Source: Tenebrio molitor
Lineage: Eukaryota; Arthropoda; Insecta; Coleoptera; Tenebrionidae
Assembly: GCF_963966145.1 (NCBI RefSeq)
Contig: NC_091046.1
Location: 39,494,001-39,558,000 of the forward strand
Length of the DNA stretch: 64,000 nucleotides
Direction: 5' to 3'
The position numbers were made by a program, and so were the translations under genes. Shown in pieces: positions 26,470-37,768 of this stretch; position 1 is the first letter of the stretch; each line of letters opens with the position of its first letter. The notes under the pieces were generated by a model. That model was not told the origin of the DNA, made no database searches, and saw nothing but the letters and a program-made list of their open reading frames with translations.

Positions 26470-26745
26470 AAAATAAACTTTGAACCAGATGTGTGAACAA
26501 ACAAGTCGTTAATGTATATTGAGAATAAAATTGGATCTGGAACTGAGCCTTGTGGTACGCCGCAATGTAAGAATCCTGGAATTTAAATCGGCAATTTGAA
26601 ATCTGAAATTTTTTTGATGTTTGCTAGATAAAATCTGATGAGTGATGAGATTGCAGAAGAAAGAATTATTGTAGCTTTGCCTTTGTGATGGGTGATTGCT
26701 GAACGGACATGAAGTCTCTTTTAAAAAAGTCATCCTTAAATCGTA
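26470..26745 (-). pseudogene. Reverse-transcriptase fragment of a second LINE type
   Basis: Read on the minus strand, 26502-26564 encodes 'GVPQGSVPDPILFSIYINDL', the hallmark RT motif that normally reads GVPQGSVLGPLLFxIYINDL. Upstream, residues such as 'SSLIRFYLAN' fit the segment just before that box in jockey-like elements. There is a stop codon between them, and the expected F/Y-A-D-D box downstream is not recognisable. The sequence is unrelated in wording to the LINE at 11.2 and 59.4 kb. It is a short, heavily decayed relic. Confidence 0.78.
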
Positions 26746-26897
26746 CGAAATGTTTGTAAAAGAGGATTATTATTTTTATTTCCCTGAAATTCTAAATCCT
26801 GACAGTTCATTAAACACGAAAACAACATCCCCATATTTAGACAGGATATCTTCTTAAATATTTTTCTGGTTATGTCACAGTCAAATACCTACATATA

Positions 26898-27033
26898 GGG
26901 GGAGATTCACGAAACTTTTCAAATTTACAAATCGTTAACGAAACGGCAAATACAATGCTTCAACAATGTCGGTTGTCATAGTTTTGAATTTGCAACGCCT
27001 TATCGAGCTTTACCGAGTTTCGTGAATGACCCC
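26898..27033. mobile_element. Short inverted-repeat element, family K
   Basis: A 136-bp element. The left end is GGGGGAGATTCACGAAAC; the right end GAGTTTCGTGAATGACCCC is its complement apart from a few bases. It lies just upstream of a family E fragment. No coding capacity. The target-site duplication is unclear. Confidence 0.7.
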
Positions 27034-27049
27034 TTTAGAAAATATGTTT

Positions 27050-27235
27050 CCTCATAGTAGCCGCTGAAAAGTTGATTGTGAACGCACTACGGATTACAAA
27101 TCACGGATATGCTGTTTAAATATAATCTCACTTTTTGCGTTGTTTGTGTTTCAACTCTGCAGACTGACGAGTGGTGCGTTCACAATCGACTCTTCAACGC
27201 CACCTTTGAGGATACATTTAAATGAACACCCGATA
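27050..27235 (+). mobile_element. Family E element, partial copy 2
   Basis: Contains both inner repeat blocks (TTGATTGTGAACGCACTACG on the left; GTGCGTTCACAATCGACTC on the right) and the intact right end AATGAACACCCGATA followed by TA (27236-27237). The outer left end is absent or decayed near element K. Confidence 0.75.
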
Positions 27236-27663
27236 TAATCACAGACGTAGATTCACATAATCTAACTTTGAATTTGCTAATAACGGTGATGTAGCATCGT
27301 ACCTACAGGATATATGCACGATCAAATGTTAGTAATATGACTCATTCACATAGGAACCCCTCTCAAACTAAAATAATTTTTGATTTTGCTGAAACTGCTT
27401 AAACACATACACATATCTCTTCATTACTTCATTACAGATCAGATCATGTTCAATGACACAAGTTAAGCTATAAATTATCAGACCTTCGTCTTTTTTACAG
27501 CCGTCGTTGGTAATCGATTTTTTTAAATATATTTTTAAGCTCAATTGCTGTAGATGACAGAACTAGCCACAGTTCAATTACATTTTTCTGAAGCGACACA
27601 ATGTAACAGAACCTTAAAACAGTTTTCATTTCAGAAAATACAGATTTATAAAATATGTATGTA
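27236..27663. other. AT-rich interval
   Basis: No gene or repeat that I can support in these 430 bases. Confidence 0.5.
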
Positions 27664-28490
27664 GTATATTATGTTATTAGGAGCAAAAATGAAGTTTTAT
27701 GTGGTGAGGCTGGTAGTTTGACAAACCAGCCAAAGCACATAACACCATTTTTGCTTCGAATAACATCTATATACAATTTTTTCTTCAAACGTCCGTAAAT
27801 GATGACATTATCCTGCTGCATTGATAATGTTAAAGTGTCACTTCATTGTCATGGCATCTAACGAGCTGACGAGCGGCAGATAAAGTTATTATCTCCGCTG
27901 AGAGCGACAGATAAAGTTATTATCTCCGCTGAGGGCGTCCGTGAAGTTATTATCTCCGCTGATGAGCGGCAGTAAAGTAAACTAGCTAAATCATTTGAAA
28001 TTCCTACCTGGTTTCTTAACATGTCTTAAATAATTTGTTATGAAGGTTTGAAGAAAAAATAGTATATGTTATTCGGAGCAAAAATGGTTTTATGTGCTTT
28101 GGCTGGTTTGTCTGCCTCACTGCGTTCGGCAGCCAATCTACCAGCCATAGCACATAAAACTTCATTTTTGCTCCTCATAACATAATATACTATTTTCTTC
28201 ACACGTTCATAACAAAAAATTATTTAAGAAATGTTTTTATAATTAGTCGTCTGTCAACCCGTTTAATTGGGATAGATTTTGTAAGTATGTTTTGCAATTA
28301 TGTACAAGTTCTTAATTGAACCTTATTTATTCACTTCAGCATTCATTATGTCAGATTCAGAAACGAATGATTTAGCTAGGTTACTTTATCTGCCGCTCGT
28401 CAGCGGAGATAATACCTTTATCTGCCGCTCGTCAGCTCGTCAGATGCCACGAAGGCAATGAATTGACACTTTAGCATTATCAAATCAGCT
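27664..28490. mobile_element. Composite foldback element (FB), copy 1
   Basis: Order: hairpin P1 (27664-27775), left arm (27776-28055), hairpin P2 (28060-28192), right arm (28193-28490). Each P module is a near-perfect palindrome with arms of about 50 bp containing GGAGCAAAAATG and TTTTATGTG. The right arm is an imperfect reverse complement of the left: both carry the words GATAATGTTAAAGTGTCA, GACGAGCGGCAGATAAAG and CTAGCTAAATCATT. The whole is therefore a large inverted repeat centred near 28125. No coding sequence. A simpler relative, P plus one arm, is at 33592-33995. Confidence 0.82.
27869..27973. repeat. GATA-containing minisatellite in the FB left arm
   Basis: About 3.3 tandem units of roughly 31 bp built on GCGGCAGATAAAGTTATTAT followed by CTCCGCTGA. 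Each unit is itself a hairpin (AGATAA opposing TTATCT). The opposing right arm (28381-28440) has about two units, and the copy at 33.9 kb also about two, so unit number varies. Confidence 0.8.
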
Positions 28491-31400
28491 AAACACTTTG
28501 TTTTAAATCCAAAAAGCTTTTAGAGGCGTTGTACAAATTCCACAAAATTTGCAAACAAACTATCAATTATACCTTAAGGACAGAAACGTGACGGTACAAA
28601 TGTCACATTTCTAACTCATTGAAAAGTAAGTTACGTTATCAGAATTAAATAGTTTAAAGAATAAACCTGAAGCTGGAGTTAAAAATTAATATTTGACTTA
28701 TGAGTATACAATGTTTTAGAAAAGTACGAACGAAAGGATATGTGCATCCGGAGAAAATACAAGTTCTTCCTTTATTTGATTTGACACAATCTTCCTTTTC
28801 ATCTTTCATTGATGAAGTTTTATTAATAATAATTTCCCCGAGAAAGTTTATAAGTAAATATATTGCTGAAACATCCTCGAATTATTTAAATGATTCGCCT
28901 TTCATTTAAAACAAACCTGAAGAAAGTTGCCAACGCTCGAAAAATAAATCTGACACGACCGCTTTCGGTTACTTCGAACAAACTTTACTCAGCGGCAATC
29001 TGCACAAGAACAACTCGCCGTCACTCTTCTCGCGAAGACATTAAATAATTTAATCATCACGGTACACACCTCCGCAACACTGTACACACAGAAATAAATT
29101 AGGCAAACAACAGTCCCGTTCTTTTTAACGTTTATTTCGGAATTAACTTGCAATATTGTAAGAATTTAAATTTTACGCACCGGAAAATTTCCCTCTCGCT
29201 TTCATAAAACTCGAATAAAATAACGCATTTCATTTTGAAAGAGCGAAAAAATAAACGCGAAAATCTCCATACATACGTGCGTTATTGCAAAAGCCGGATC
29301 CCGTTGAAAAAATCGTTTTGCACAGACTTAACTCATTTCGTACACAAATTACCCCCTCACAATATTCCATTTGCGATTCTGACATTTCTGCTGCGACGCG
29401 AAGAAATTCTTCAGATCAGATAATCGAAAAATTAATAACAAACCGCGCTCCCGAAGGTCGCAGGAAGTGGGTGCGGGGTGACACACTTATTTTTCTGAAA
29501 TTGATTTTTTGCGATTCCTGGAAATTCGAATTCTGTGTTGATAACTTAATAACAGAGCTGGAAACGAAATTACAGAGGTTATCCTTCGATTTTTTCTGGT
29601 GGCATATTCTCGGTAGACCTAGCCGGCGCGTTTGAAGAGAAAAAGTCAGATTCTGGGAGCACAGACGATCGCCTCGTTAACTTTTTCTTGGGTAAACACC
29701 GTTCTGGAGGTGCAGATGTCGTTTTTCAGCGTGTAAAGTTAATTGCCGCCACGGCGCAGTATCAGCTTTCATTGTCGTGTTTGTATTTGTCGAATTAAGT
29801 GTGTTTATCATTCTGTCGGTACGGCTGAATTTAAAATAATTTTATGTGGAATAAAAAAGATATCAAATCGGGTTTCTTTGGAAGATAATACGCTGCCATG
29901 TTAGTTTATGGCTTCCTGTTAAGACTTGTATTAATTTTTTGTGGGACGCGGCAACAATATATGAATTTCTGACGGCCCCCACAAAAGCTCCAACGACAAA
30001 AGCATAATCGAGGGTAATTAAGAGCCGGGAAAAATGTACCTACGAGATAAATTGTTGATATATTGACCGTGCACCGTAAGAAATTATCTTTTCATTATTT
30101 GATTATAAAACGTTTTTTCCCGCAGGGGTGAATTCGTGCGGCCGGGATAATATCAATTTGTTTTTTTAACGGTTTGAAAAGTGAAACTCACCGTTTGAAT
30201 TTATCGTTCCAGTTGGAAAAGCCAATAAACTGAAATAAAGCGAGTATACTTGCAGCAACAAATTTGCACGTGAAGTTGACATTTAGCTGAAATTTATTGG
30301 ACACACCCTCGCGTATAAAAATTCCTGGAAGCGGCTTGCACCAGAGCTTTTATAAGATACACTCCGGGACAATGTTGCCGGGAAGCCCTTGGAATGTAAT
30401 AATCTTTTGCGAGGTTCTCCCCTGCATGTGCGTGCCCAACAAACATGTACCGATAATGCGTCCCAATAAATTTCCCGGAACCATAAACGGACAATTATCG
30501 TAATTCCGTAATAATTGCCGTGCGCCTGTACCACAGACCCAACATGAACACTTCGGAACACTTCGTACAGCGCGATAAGTGTGCCGAGCGACTCTTCGAT
30601 TTTGATAAAATGTGGAACACCGGATCTCCTCTCTGATAGAGTCATAATTGAATGGATCTGTGGCGAAAGGTGAACACTACCAGGAAACGTTTAGAGCAAT
30701 TAGGATGGCCGCGATCCAAAACACACCCAACAAAGGATACCAACAATCAAATCTTCCCAAAAAGAAACAACATCTCTCGTCTTCCCTCGAACGTGCTTCT
30801 GAATTTTTAATTTGGACCGAACGAAGCCTGCCCGTCAGCTTTATCTCGCCTTTATTTGAATGGGAGCAAAATCTGGCAGAACAATAATTGCCAAGGCATT
30901 TTATCACAAAGTAACAACGAAACCGCGAAATTTACGGCGTGTACAGTAGCTTTTATGGTGGCTTTTTAATAGACATTGTAAAAGTTATTGCCTTATTTTC
31001 AAAGGGTACTACATTAGTTTAAGAATGTGTAAATTTATGATCATATGCTATCAAAGTCGGGCCATTGTCGGGGCATAACAGATACAAAGAACGCCGTTTT
31101 GCACAAGTCATTTTAAACTCTTTCATAAGGCGGTCATAATTTTCCGTATTCGCGTAAGCACACATAATTTTATTGATGGATCGATCCCACTCGAAGACGT
31201 CGACTTTACTTCTTGCAATAAAGCGAGAGAGCCGAGCAATCGCTCCATCCAATAAAATAGAAGGTGTGACAAATATGTTTTTACAGCTTCTAAGCTGTTT
31301 GTTTACGAACAATTTTTTATGTTCGAGAGAGAGAAAGAAGTTTTTTTTAAAGCTACAATTTTACTCCGAAGATGAGAGCTGCTGCAGGTGATACGAAGAA

Positions 31401-31661
31401 ACAGATAATCCTCGAGATTATAAATCTGTCTTTCAGGTTTATCAACAGCGCTGCCTATAAACGCTCCGGCAGTCCTCATCAATTAATTTCTAAATTAATA
31501 TTGTCACTTTACCATTAAGAATTATAAAATTCCGAGACGTTATTAATTAATATACAATTTGATAACCGTATATGTGTGCCGGAAGTCAAAAAAAACTTAT
31601 TAAAAAATCAATATTTATAAATTAAATGTCTCGTTTATCTTACATTACGTTTTTTATTTTT
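28491..31661. other. Non-coding stretch
   Basis: No gene supported. Open frames up to 120 codons (30283-30645 minus, 29285-29635 plus) overlap frames on the other strand and show no domain. A 97-codon minus frame at 31019-31312 is also unrecognised. Confidence 0.45.
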
Positions 31662-32156
31662 TTAGAGCTCAACACAGAATCTTTGGTACGAAGGTTGAGA
31701 AACTGTTTTCAGTTTCTCAACAATTTGATACTTTTTCATGTGAGTAAGGAAAGCATTCGAATGATTATTATTTTCAATATGTATTTCATTGTCTAATAGT
31801 TTCCATCGTGACAAAAACAAATCCCAGGAATAGATAATATCTTGGATTAAATACTCAATTAATATTGTTATACTGCAAAAACAACTGCTTACTATAATAG
31901 ATGCAAGAAAGTAGCACATACCTCGCCACACAATTATTTGAATGCTTATCAATACAACAAAGAAAATTGTTATAAAACAAAGCCTGGGACATATTTCTTC
32001 AATTCGATGGTAAAATGTATCAACAATCTGTCTAGAATCAGTAATACTGTTAATACATTGTTGCTTTGTCTGTTTGAGTTCAATGAGTAAAAATTCCGAA
32101 TCAACACAACGAAAATGATAATTGACATTGAAAGGGCATAAATGCAAATTATACAT
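31662..32156 (-). CDS. Unrecognised membrane-protein-like fragment (possibly chemoreceptor)
   Basis: A 164-codon open frame, long for this base composition outside transposon sequence. Two adjacent hydrophobic segments lie at about residues 58-77 (LCFITIFFVVLISIQIIVW) and 82-108. A basic/acidic loop follows them (SRWKLLDNEIHIE). Upstream the frame stays open for about 13 more codons. Frame, spacing and composition are loosely like part of an insect gustatory or odorant receptor, where a polar helix with a conserved aromatic precedes a transmembrane pair. I see no C-terminal TYxxxxxQF-type signature and no flanking exons, so a gene fragment or pseudogene is more likely than an intact gene. The family call is inference. 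Confidence 0.3.
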   Translation of the reverse strand: MYNLHLCPFNVNYHFRCVDSEFLLIELKQTKQQCINSITDSRQIVDTFYHRIEEICPRLCFITIFFVVLISIQIIVWRGMCYFLASIIVSSCFCSITILIEYLIQDIIYSWDLFLSRWKLLDNEIHIENNNHSNAFLTHMKKYQIVEKLKTVSQPSYQRFCVEL

Positions 32157-32390
32157 TGAACTGTCACAGTTATTAAATAGAAGTGCATATGTTTAACCCT
32201 TGTTATTTGTTATGTTAAAAAAAATATACCTACATATAAAAATATCAAGCACTAGGATAATAAAAAGCCATGTTCAAGACGATCAAACAAAGTAACAAAA
32301 TGTGAAGAAGCAAATGGCTTCGTGAAATAACAATCTTCTTATGTAGTTCCAAAATTATCTTCACATGATTTTACACAATCTGATAAGGAA
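32157..32390. other. Short non-coding interval
   Basis: A second minus-strand frame (31970-32188) overlaps the fragment above and is also hydrophobic; at most one of the two can be real. Otherwise nothing seen. Confidence 0.4.
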
Positions 32391-32647
32391 GTAGAGGTGT
32401 TGGATTTTCTCATGGGCTATGAGTCATATCTGCGCAAACGACGAATATCGGTCTCAAGTAGGCGCTACAAATCGAGCGGAAAACATCGTCATTCGTTGCA
32501 ATAATGTCGTCTCTCTCTCTCGTGTATTTGCACGGAAAGTAGCTGACGTTTTCAGTTTTGATTTACAAAATTTTCACTGGTTTATCGCTCCGCCTTCGTG
32601 CAAATATTTCCAAGGTCACAGTCCATGAGAGAATCCAACACGTCTAC
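32391..32647 (-). mobile_element. Family M element, copy 2
   Basis: A 257-bp copy in reverse orientation relative to copies 1 and 3. The ends are GTAGAGGTGTTGGATTTTCT and GAGAATCCAACACGTCTAC. The interior holds CTGACGTTTTCAGTTTT, the complement of the 'CTGAAAACGTCGAC' block in the other copies. No coding capacity. Confidence 0.82.
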
Positions 32648-32718
32648 GAATGTACGCTTTATGTCGCCGTTTGTTCAGAAGAAATGTTTTTCAAGGTGGA
32701 ATTGGAGGAAACCGTCTA

Positions 32719-33511
32719 CAGTGTACTCTCTCTTAAGCGGACAGCCGCGGTTCCCGAAATTGTGTCCGTTTAATAGAGGTGTCCGTTTAAGAGGAATTTT
32801 TTTCTTCATATGTGATACATATGATGTGTATTATAATTTGTCTTTGGTCAGTGACTATGATGAAAATGAAACAGAAAATTTTGGTAATGCAACTTCTTTC
32901 GCCTTTGATCTTATTAGAAGGTCCTGACAAGGGAATATTTTTGTTTCTTGCTTTTACAAAGCATTTATAAGTGAATTTGTCGATGTTAAATCCTTTCGTT
33001 TTGAAAAAAAACCTGGTTTTTGTGTGACGTACTCGTTGGAATTCCACTTCTGTAAAAATTCACCCTTTTGCTTATAATGTTCGTCGTCTGTGTTTTCCAA
33101 ATTTTAAATTTACCGGCTAGAGCACGAACACTATCTTTTTGCTTGTCATAAAATTCAACTACATTTATTTTTATTTAAGTGTAAGAATGCGTTTTTTTTT
33201 TGTTGCGACATGTTTGCTTCGTCGAGTAAAACTACTGCACGCAGTTCTTAGACCGTTTCGTTTCCAGCCGTCAGCAGACTTCAGGGGAAATCCCGATGTT
33301 TTTACATTTTTACAACACTGACTGTCCGCATAAGAGAGGTTCGTGAGACGTTAAACACAGAAATTGAGTGTCCGTGTCCGGTTAATAGAGAGTCCGCTTA
33401 AGAGGAAACATTTTATTAGCAAACCCATACATGTTATGTCGGTCCCTCAAAAAGTGTCCGTTTAAGGGAGATGTCCGCTTATGAGAAGTGTCCGCAAAGA
33501 GAGAGTACACT
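32719..33511 (-). mobile_element. pogo/Tigger-like DNA transposon, internally deleted, copy 1
   Basis: A 793-bp element with terminal inverted repeats: CAGTGTACTCTCTCTT at the left, AAGAGAGAGTACACTA at the right (last base changed). TA precedes the left end. Subterminal copies of GTCCGTTTAAKAG/GTCCGCTTA words occur at least three times on each side, typical of this group. The interior encodes only the N-terminal third of a transposase on the minus strand (separate entry). The catalytic DDE part has been deleted, so it cannot move itself. Confidence 0.87.
32866..33211 (-). pseudogene. N-terminus of a pogo-type transposase
   Basis: Minus-strand translation from the ATG at 33209-33211 begins MSQQKKKR. 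It then gives 'DSVRALAGKFKI' and 'TQTTNIISK', the helix-turn-helix (pipsqueak-like) that pogo/Tigger transposases use to bind their ends. 'KGEFLQKWNSNEY' follows, and at about 32888-32990 'YKCFVKARNKNIPLSGPS', a CENP-B-type second DNA-binding domain whose 'SGP' core is diagnostic. At least three frameshifts and in-frame stops break it (near 33170, 33085 and 32900). The DDE catalytic domain is absent. The two domains come in the normal order and spacing, so this is a decayed transposase rather than a host CENP-B gene. Confidence 0.87.
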
Positions 33512-33591
33512 AAGGAGGAAATATAAAATAGAAAGACTAAAATTTGCAATCAATAACATCAGTAAGGGTAATGTTTTTTGATATAATACCT

Positions 33592-33995
33592 AGTATATTA
33601 TGTTATAAGGAGCAAAAATGAAGGTTTATGTGCTGAGGCTGGTAGTTTGGCTGCCGAACGAAGTGACCAAAGCTTATAAAACCATTTTTGCTCCGAATAA
33701 CATATACTATTTTTTCTAGAAACGTTCATAACAAATTATTTAAGACATGTCTTGATTAAACCTTCAGTTTTCTTCAAGCTTCAGCTTTCAATACGTCAGA
33801 TTCAGAAAAAAATTTGTTAAAATTTGAGTTAGGAATTACAATAATGATTTCGTTAGTTTACTTTATCTGGCGCTCGTCAGCAGAGATAATAACTTTATCT
33901 GCCGCTCGTCAGATGCCTTGACAATGATGTGACACTTTAGCATTATCAATCCAGCAGTATAATGCTATATTTTACTGACGTTTGAAGAAACAATT
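33592..33995. mobile_element. Foldback element (FB), copy 2, single arm
   Basis: A P hairpin at 33592-33711 (GGAGCAAAAATGAAGG opposing CCATTTTTGCTCC) is followed by one arm. The arm has ACGTTCATAACAAATTATTT, CTTTATCTGGCGCTCGTCAG, a second 'CTTTATCTGCCGCTCGTCAG' and GACACTTTAGCATTATCA. It ends near GACGTTTGAAGAAACAATT, the complement of TTCTTCAAACGTC beside P1 at 27.78 kb. It gives the likely unit structure of the family. Confidence 0.78.
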
Positions 33996-36900
33996 CTTTT
34001 CTTGGGTGAAAGGAAATATTTTTGAAACGATGGTCATCAAAAGGAGTGGAAAAGAAAAAATACATCACCGAATCCTTAAAATATACGGGCTATTGTAAAT
34101 CAAATACTCGGTTATTTTGTTCATTGAAGAAATAATGAATAAAACGTGAAGGTTTTAAATGTGTGTTGTTGTTTATATTTAAACTGAAATATTTTTGAAA
34201 AATAATTTTTCGCCGCAACCAAAAACGTCTTTACCGTGTGACTAAGATTCCTGCTGCGATTGTCCAAACCAGTTCGCCTTGCCAAATTTGCAGGTTTCAA
34301 CGAGATTAACGCACTTAATTGAAAACTTCGGTCGTGGAGTGCTTTAGCAAATTTTCGTAGAATATTTTCACAGGTTAGCTAGCAGGAAAGTGCACACATT
34401 CCATCTACATTAAGTTTAATGCGAAAGTCAAACTTCAAAGCGCCCTCTTTCCAAATTTCTAATAAAAACACGACGACGAAAAAATGTCTGTTTCGATTTA
34501 TTTACGTCTAGTGGGAAATCCATCCCGGCAAATCCCTAATCGGGTGCAAACCCAAATTCGTTAATTTTAAATAGGTTAAATGGCGAATTACTGAAGCCGT
34601 TATGGATAATCTTCACTAATCGTCGTCAACTTGAGCAAGTCGAGATTAGAGGCGAACAAACGAATGAAGGAGCGTTGTGGGCTCAGCCCACAGTGAATAT
34701 TTGATAAAACCAAGTCTGGTGAAATTTATTGGGACGTGCGGATGCGTGGCTTCATTAGGGAACAATATAAAGAAATTTATGTCGAGGCGGATTGGTCGCG
34801 GACGAGCTTTCATCATGGGCAATCAAGGACGTATATTCAAAATTATAAGGATAATAACAGTCGATTATTGGTCGTAAGGAAGAAATACATTTCGTGTCGG
34901 TGTGGTCTTGGTGTTAAACGGGATTACCGGGAGCATTAGGCGCTTTCAAGAAGTCGTTTCTTATTCAAACAAAAGGGCTATTTAAGAGATTACCGTCGAG
35001 TTGTTTCCGTTTTCTATTTTTGAAGCAAGTGCTTAGATCAAAGTGGCTGTAAGTGAAGAGCAATGAAATGAATTCGTTTTGATATTTTCATCAAGGGGCT
35101 ATATTTACCGACACGTGACTTTGAGGTTAATCGCTCGGGGCAGTTCGACTACTTACCTCAAATGGAGTGAGTACACACGAGTCATTTAAATAAACAATCT
35201 CATAACTGTACCCGGAGTGTTAATTAAACACTACCCAGCAGAATTCTTACGATAATGGCCGTCCTTATCTATTCGAGAAAAATACTTTTCAACAAACGAT
35301 CGAGTGCGTGTCACAAACCACTTCATCGCAGATAATTACCAATATGAATATTAATAATCGGTTTGCATTTTAATGCTCTTTGTTGGCAACAATTCCGCCG
35401 TAACAAATGTACTCGCATATTAAAAATGCTTCGATCCTGTCCATTCCCACGGGTGGAAATTAATAACGACAGACAATTACCCGCTGGTCCCGAATGGGGT
35501 CGTCTTCCTGTCTCACCCATTTCTCATAGTTGTCGTTGCCCTTTGGAATAAGTAACGAGGTGGAATCGTTCGAAATGCAGCACAAACACCAGTAGTCCGG
35601 CACAGAATTTAGAAAACCTCTAGTTAATGCGTCTGCATACCTTGGAGTGCTGCTCCCCATATGGCTGAAAGCGTCTGGAACACGGAGTTATTTTTATCTG
35701 GAAGTGTTTTTAGTCGTGTTTTTTGTTTTACATCTCATCACCCCCCGTTTCATATTACGGTTTTTTATCAGGCTCTTTCGAATGAGTCGGGCCGGCTAAA
35801 ATCGGCTAATGAAGGCTTTTATGGCATAATTTAATATCGGCGCTGAGCCCAGGTAGATCCGGAGATGGTATCTGCTCCGGGTTCGGTGCATTTGTTAATT
35901 TCACCTCTTGATTTTATCACCACTTGTCTATTAATGTCTCATGATATCAGAGCGAATGACAAGATTTGATTTATTACGGCCCATTTATTATGGACACAAC
36001 AAGTCGGCGTCGCCGGGAAAATCCTTGGAATTGTAAACAAGACAGGCAATTGTGCAATTAGACTGATTAATATTCAATTGAGTCGAGTCGGGATGACGAT
36101 TTTTCTCCTCTTGTCGGATAACGCAACGCGGCATTGTATAAATTGCAACAACACCTTGTCAATGCCATTAAAAAAGGTAATATCTGAAAATGTCGATTAT
36201 TTCACAAAGGTACATGTGTGCGTGACTTGGGATATTTATTACCATTAAGGCACCTCACAAAAAGCTGCAGTTCCAAAGGAAATGTATGTTTTGTAAGACA
36301 ATTATATTTTATATTGCTTTATAAATGCAGTGACCCGAAAAAGTATTATGTACAGACGTACTTGTCGTGTTATTAGAAACAGTACGTTCTTAAATGTACT
36401 TTAAACCACTAATGTCAGGATTTTACTTCCATCGACGACGAAAATGAACGTCTCGAAATAATGAAGGAATTGCTAAACGCCGTTTCCACCCGGATTCTCA
36501 TCGCAGATTTGATTTTTAACGAATCTTCTTATTGTTGACGCCAACAAAAAAATAATTCATTCATGAGGCCGTAAATGCTTTTTTAAGGGCTTTCACGCTC
36601 CACAGGAGTACGTACAAAATAAAGGAGCTCGCGGTATCTTCAGATACACGAGTGTCTTAAAAATCATCGAAGAGGAATTCTTTCATCTTTTTGTAGCAGA
36701 GAAAGCGTCATAATGATGAGTTAAGGTTTTATAATAATTCCTGTAATTTATTTTCGGGTTCTTTTGAATGTTTTATATTAATTTTTTACTGACAAAGCTA
36801 ACTACAAACCAATTGAAAATTTGAGCTTGCAGATGTAATTGTCTGCAACAAACAACGATGGGAAATTAGAACATATAAGAAGAAGCCATAAGTATATCAG

Positions 36901-37054
36901 TATAAAGAGCATCTTAAATATAATAAACTGGAATTTGTCAGATGTGAAAACGTTTAAAATAATTGGATTATTGGATTTATGATTTAGATGGATAAGGTCT
37001 TATTGTTAGTAGAGAGCTTTGTTTAATTCGATGTGTTCATCTTGCCAAATGCTT
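33996..37054. other. Non-coding, partly GC-richer stretch
   Basis: No gene or repeat recognised. 34250-36200 is less AT-rich and free of transposon pieces. Minus-strand TTTGAG/GTAAGT at 35147-35158 matches a splice donor but has no convincing partner. Confidence 0.45.
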
Positions 37055-37573
37055 TTTGTTCGATACCTCCCTAGAAAGTGAGTCTGTATCCATTGGTGAC
37101 GGTTTCTCTTTCGTTCACTTTCCCTCATCGTTTTTCGCTCACTGTCTTTTACTCATTGGTTTTCATTCTGGCATAATTGTGTAAATTTTTCCAATTCCTT
37201 GTGATAACGTAATTTTGATCTTTTACGCAACATTTGGTACCTTGCGACACTTGCCTCTTCCAGGACATCATCAGGAACATATAACTCTCCATCATTCATT
37301 TCCACAACGTGCACACAATCACTTTATTGACGTTACAGAACTTTGTTTATTTTTACCATAGCAACAGATTTATTTAAAATTTTGAATACAAAGTTACAGA
37401 CTCACTTTCAAAGAAGGTATCGAACCAAACCAAATATAGTACTCGAGAGTAAGACCGCCTTCGTTCATTTGAATTGCTTCGCTTGGTGGACGAAACGCAA
37501 TTCGCGTGAACGAAAGCTTTGCCTTATCGTTTTTCGCTCACTGTCTTTTACTCACTTACTGTAAATAACTATT
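37055..37573 (-). mobile_element. Family D element, copy 2
   Basis: The reverse-orientation copy of D. The inner inverted repeats are TTTTTGTTCGATACCTCC (37055) and GGTATCGAACCAAA (37417-37430). The hairpin segment with CTTTCGTTCACGCGAATTGC (reverse) is at 37440-37525, and the 'ATAGTTATTTACAGTAAG' terminus (reverse) ends near 37573. The word GAGTAAAAGACAGTGAGCG occurs twice, inside and near the terminus. It carries the longest intact version of the mini-frame. Confidence 0.75.
37153..37299 (-). CDS. 48-codon mini-frame in D element copy 2
   Basis: Encodes 48 residues: MNDGELYVPDDVLEEAS, then YQMLRKRSKLRYHKELEKF and a short tail ending NENQ. It aligns with the frame in copy 1, which lacks four residues (DVLE) in the middle. 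Copy 3 shares the first 15 or so residues. Preservation of frame across copies with many base differences suggests descent from a coded protein rather than chance. The ending coincides with a donor-like 'CAATGAGTAA' (GTGAGT in the other copies). Same family caveat as copy 1. Confidence 0.42.
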   Translation of the reverse strand: MNDGELYVPDDVLEEASVARYQMLRKRSKLRYHKELEKFTQLCQNENQ

Positions 37574-37768
37574 ACAAGATACCTGCTCACAGTTTAGCTC
37601 TATTTAGAGAAACTGTCAGTAGTTAGCGGCATATTCGCAGGACTGTTTCAAATGTGCAAATTTAAGGGAAGGAATTGTTGAAACTGACGTCCTTCCTGTC
37701 ACAAGCGCCAAGCCACTCGTCTCTCATAATTGTCGAAAATATTTGCCAATGCATATGGCGTTATCTGA

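Noticed and set aside
27869..27973. CRISPR-like tandem repeat
   Set aside because: Units are contiguous without unique spacers and belong to a foldback element in an insect-like genome.
37059..37075. GTTCGATACC resembling a tRNA internal promoter box
   Set aside because: It is part of the D-element inverted repeat, present at both ends, with no cloverleaf around it.
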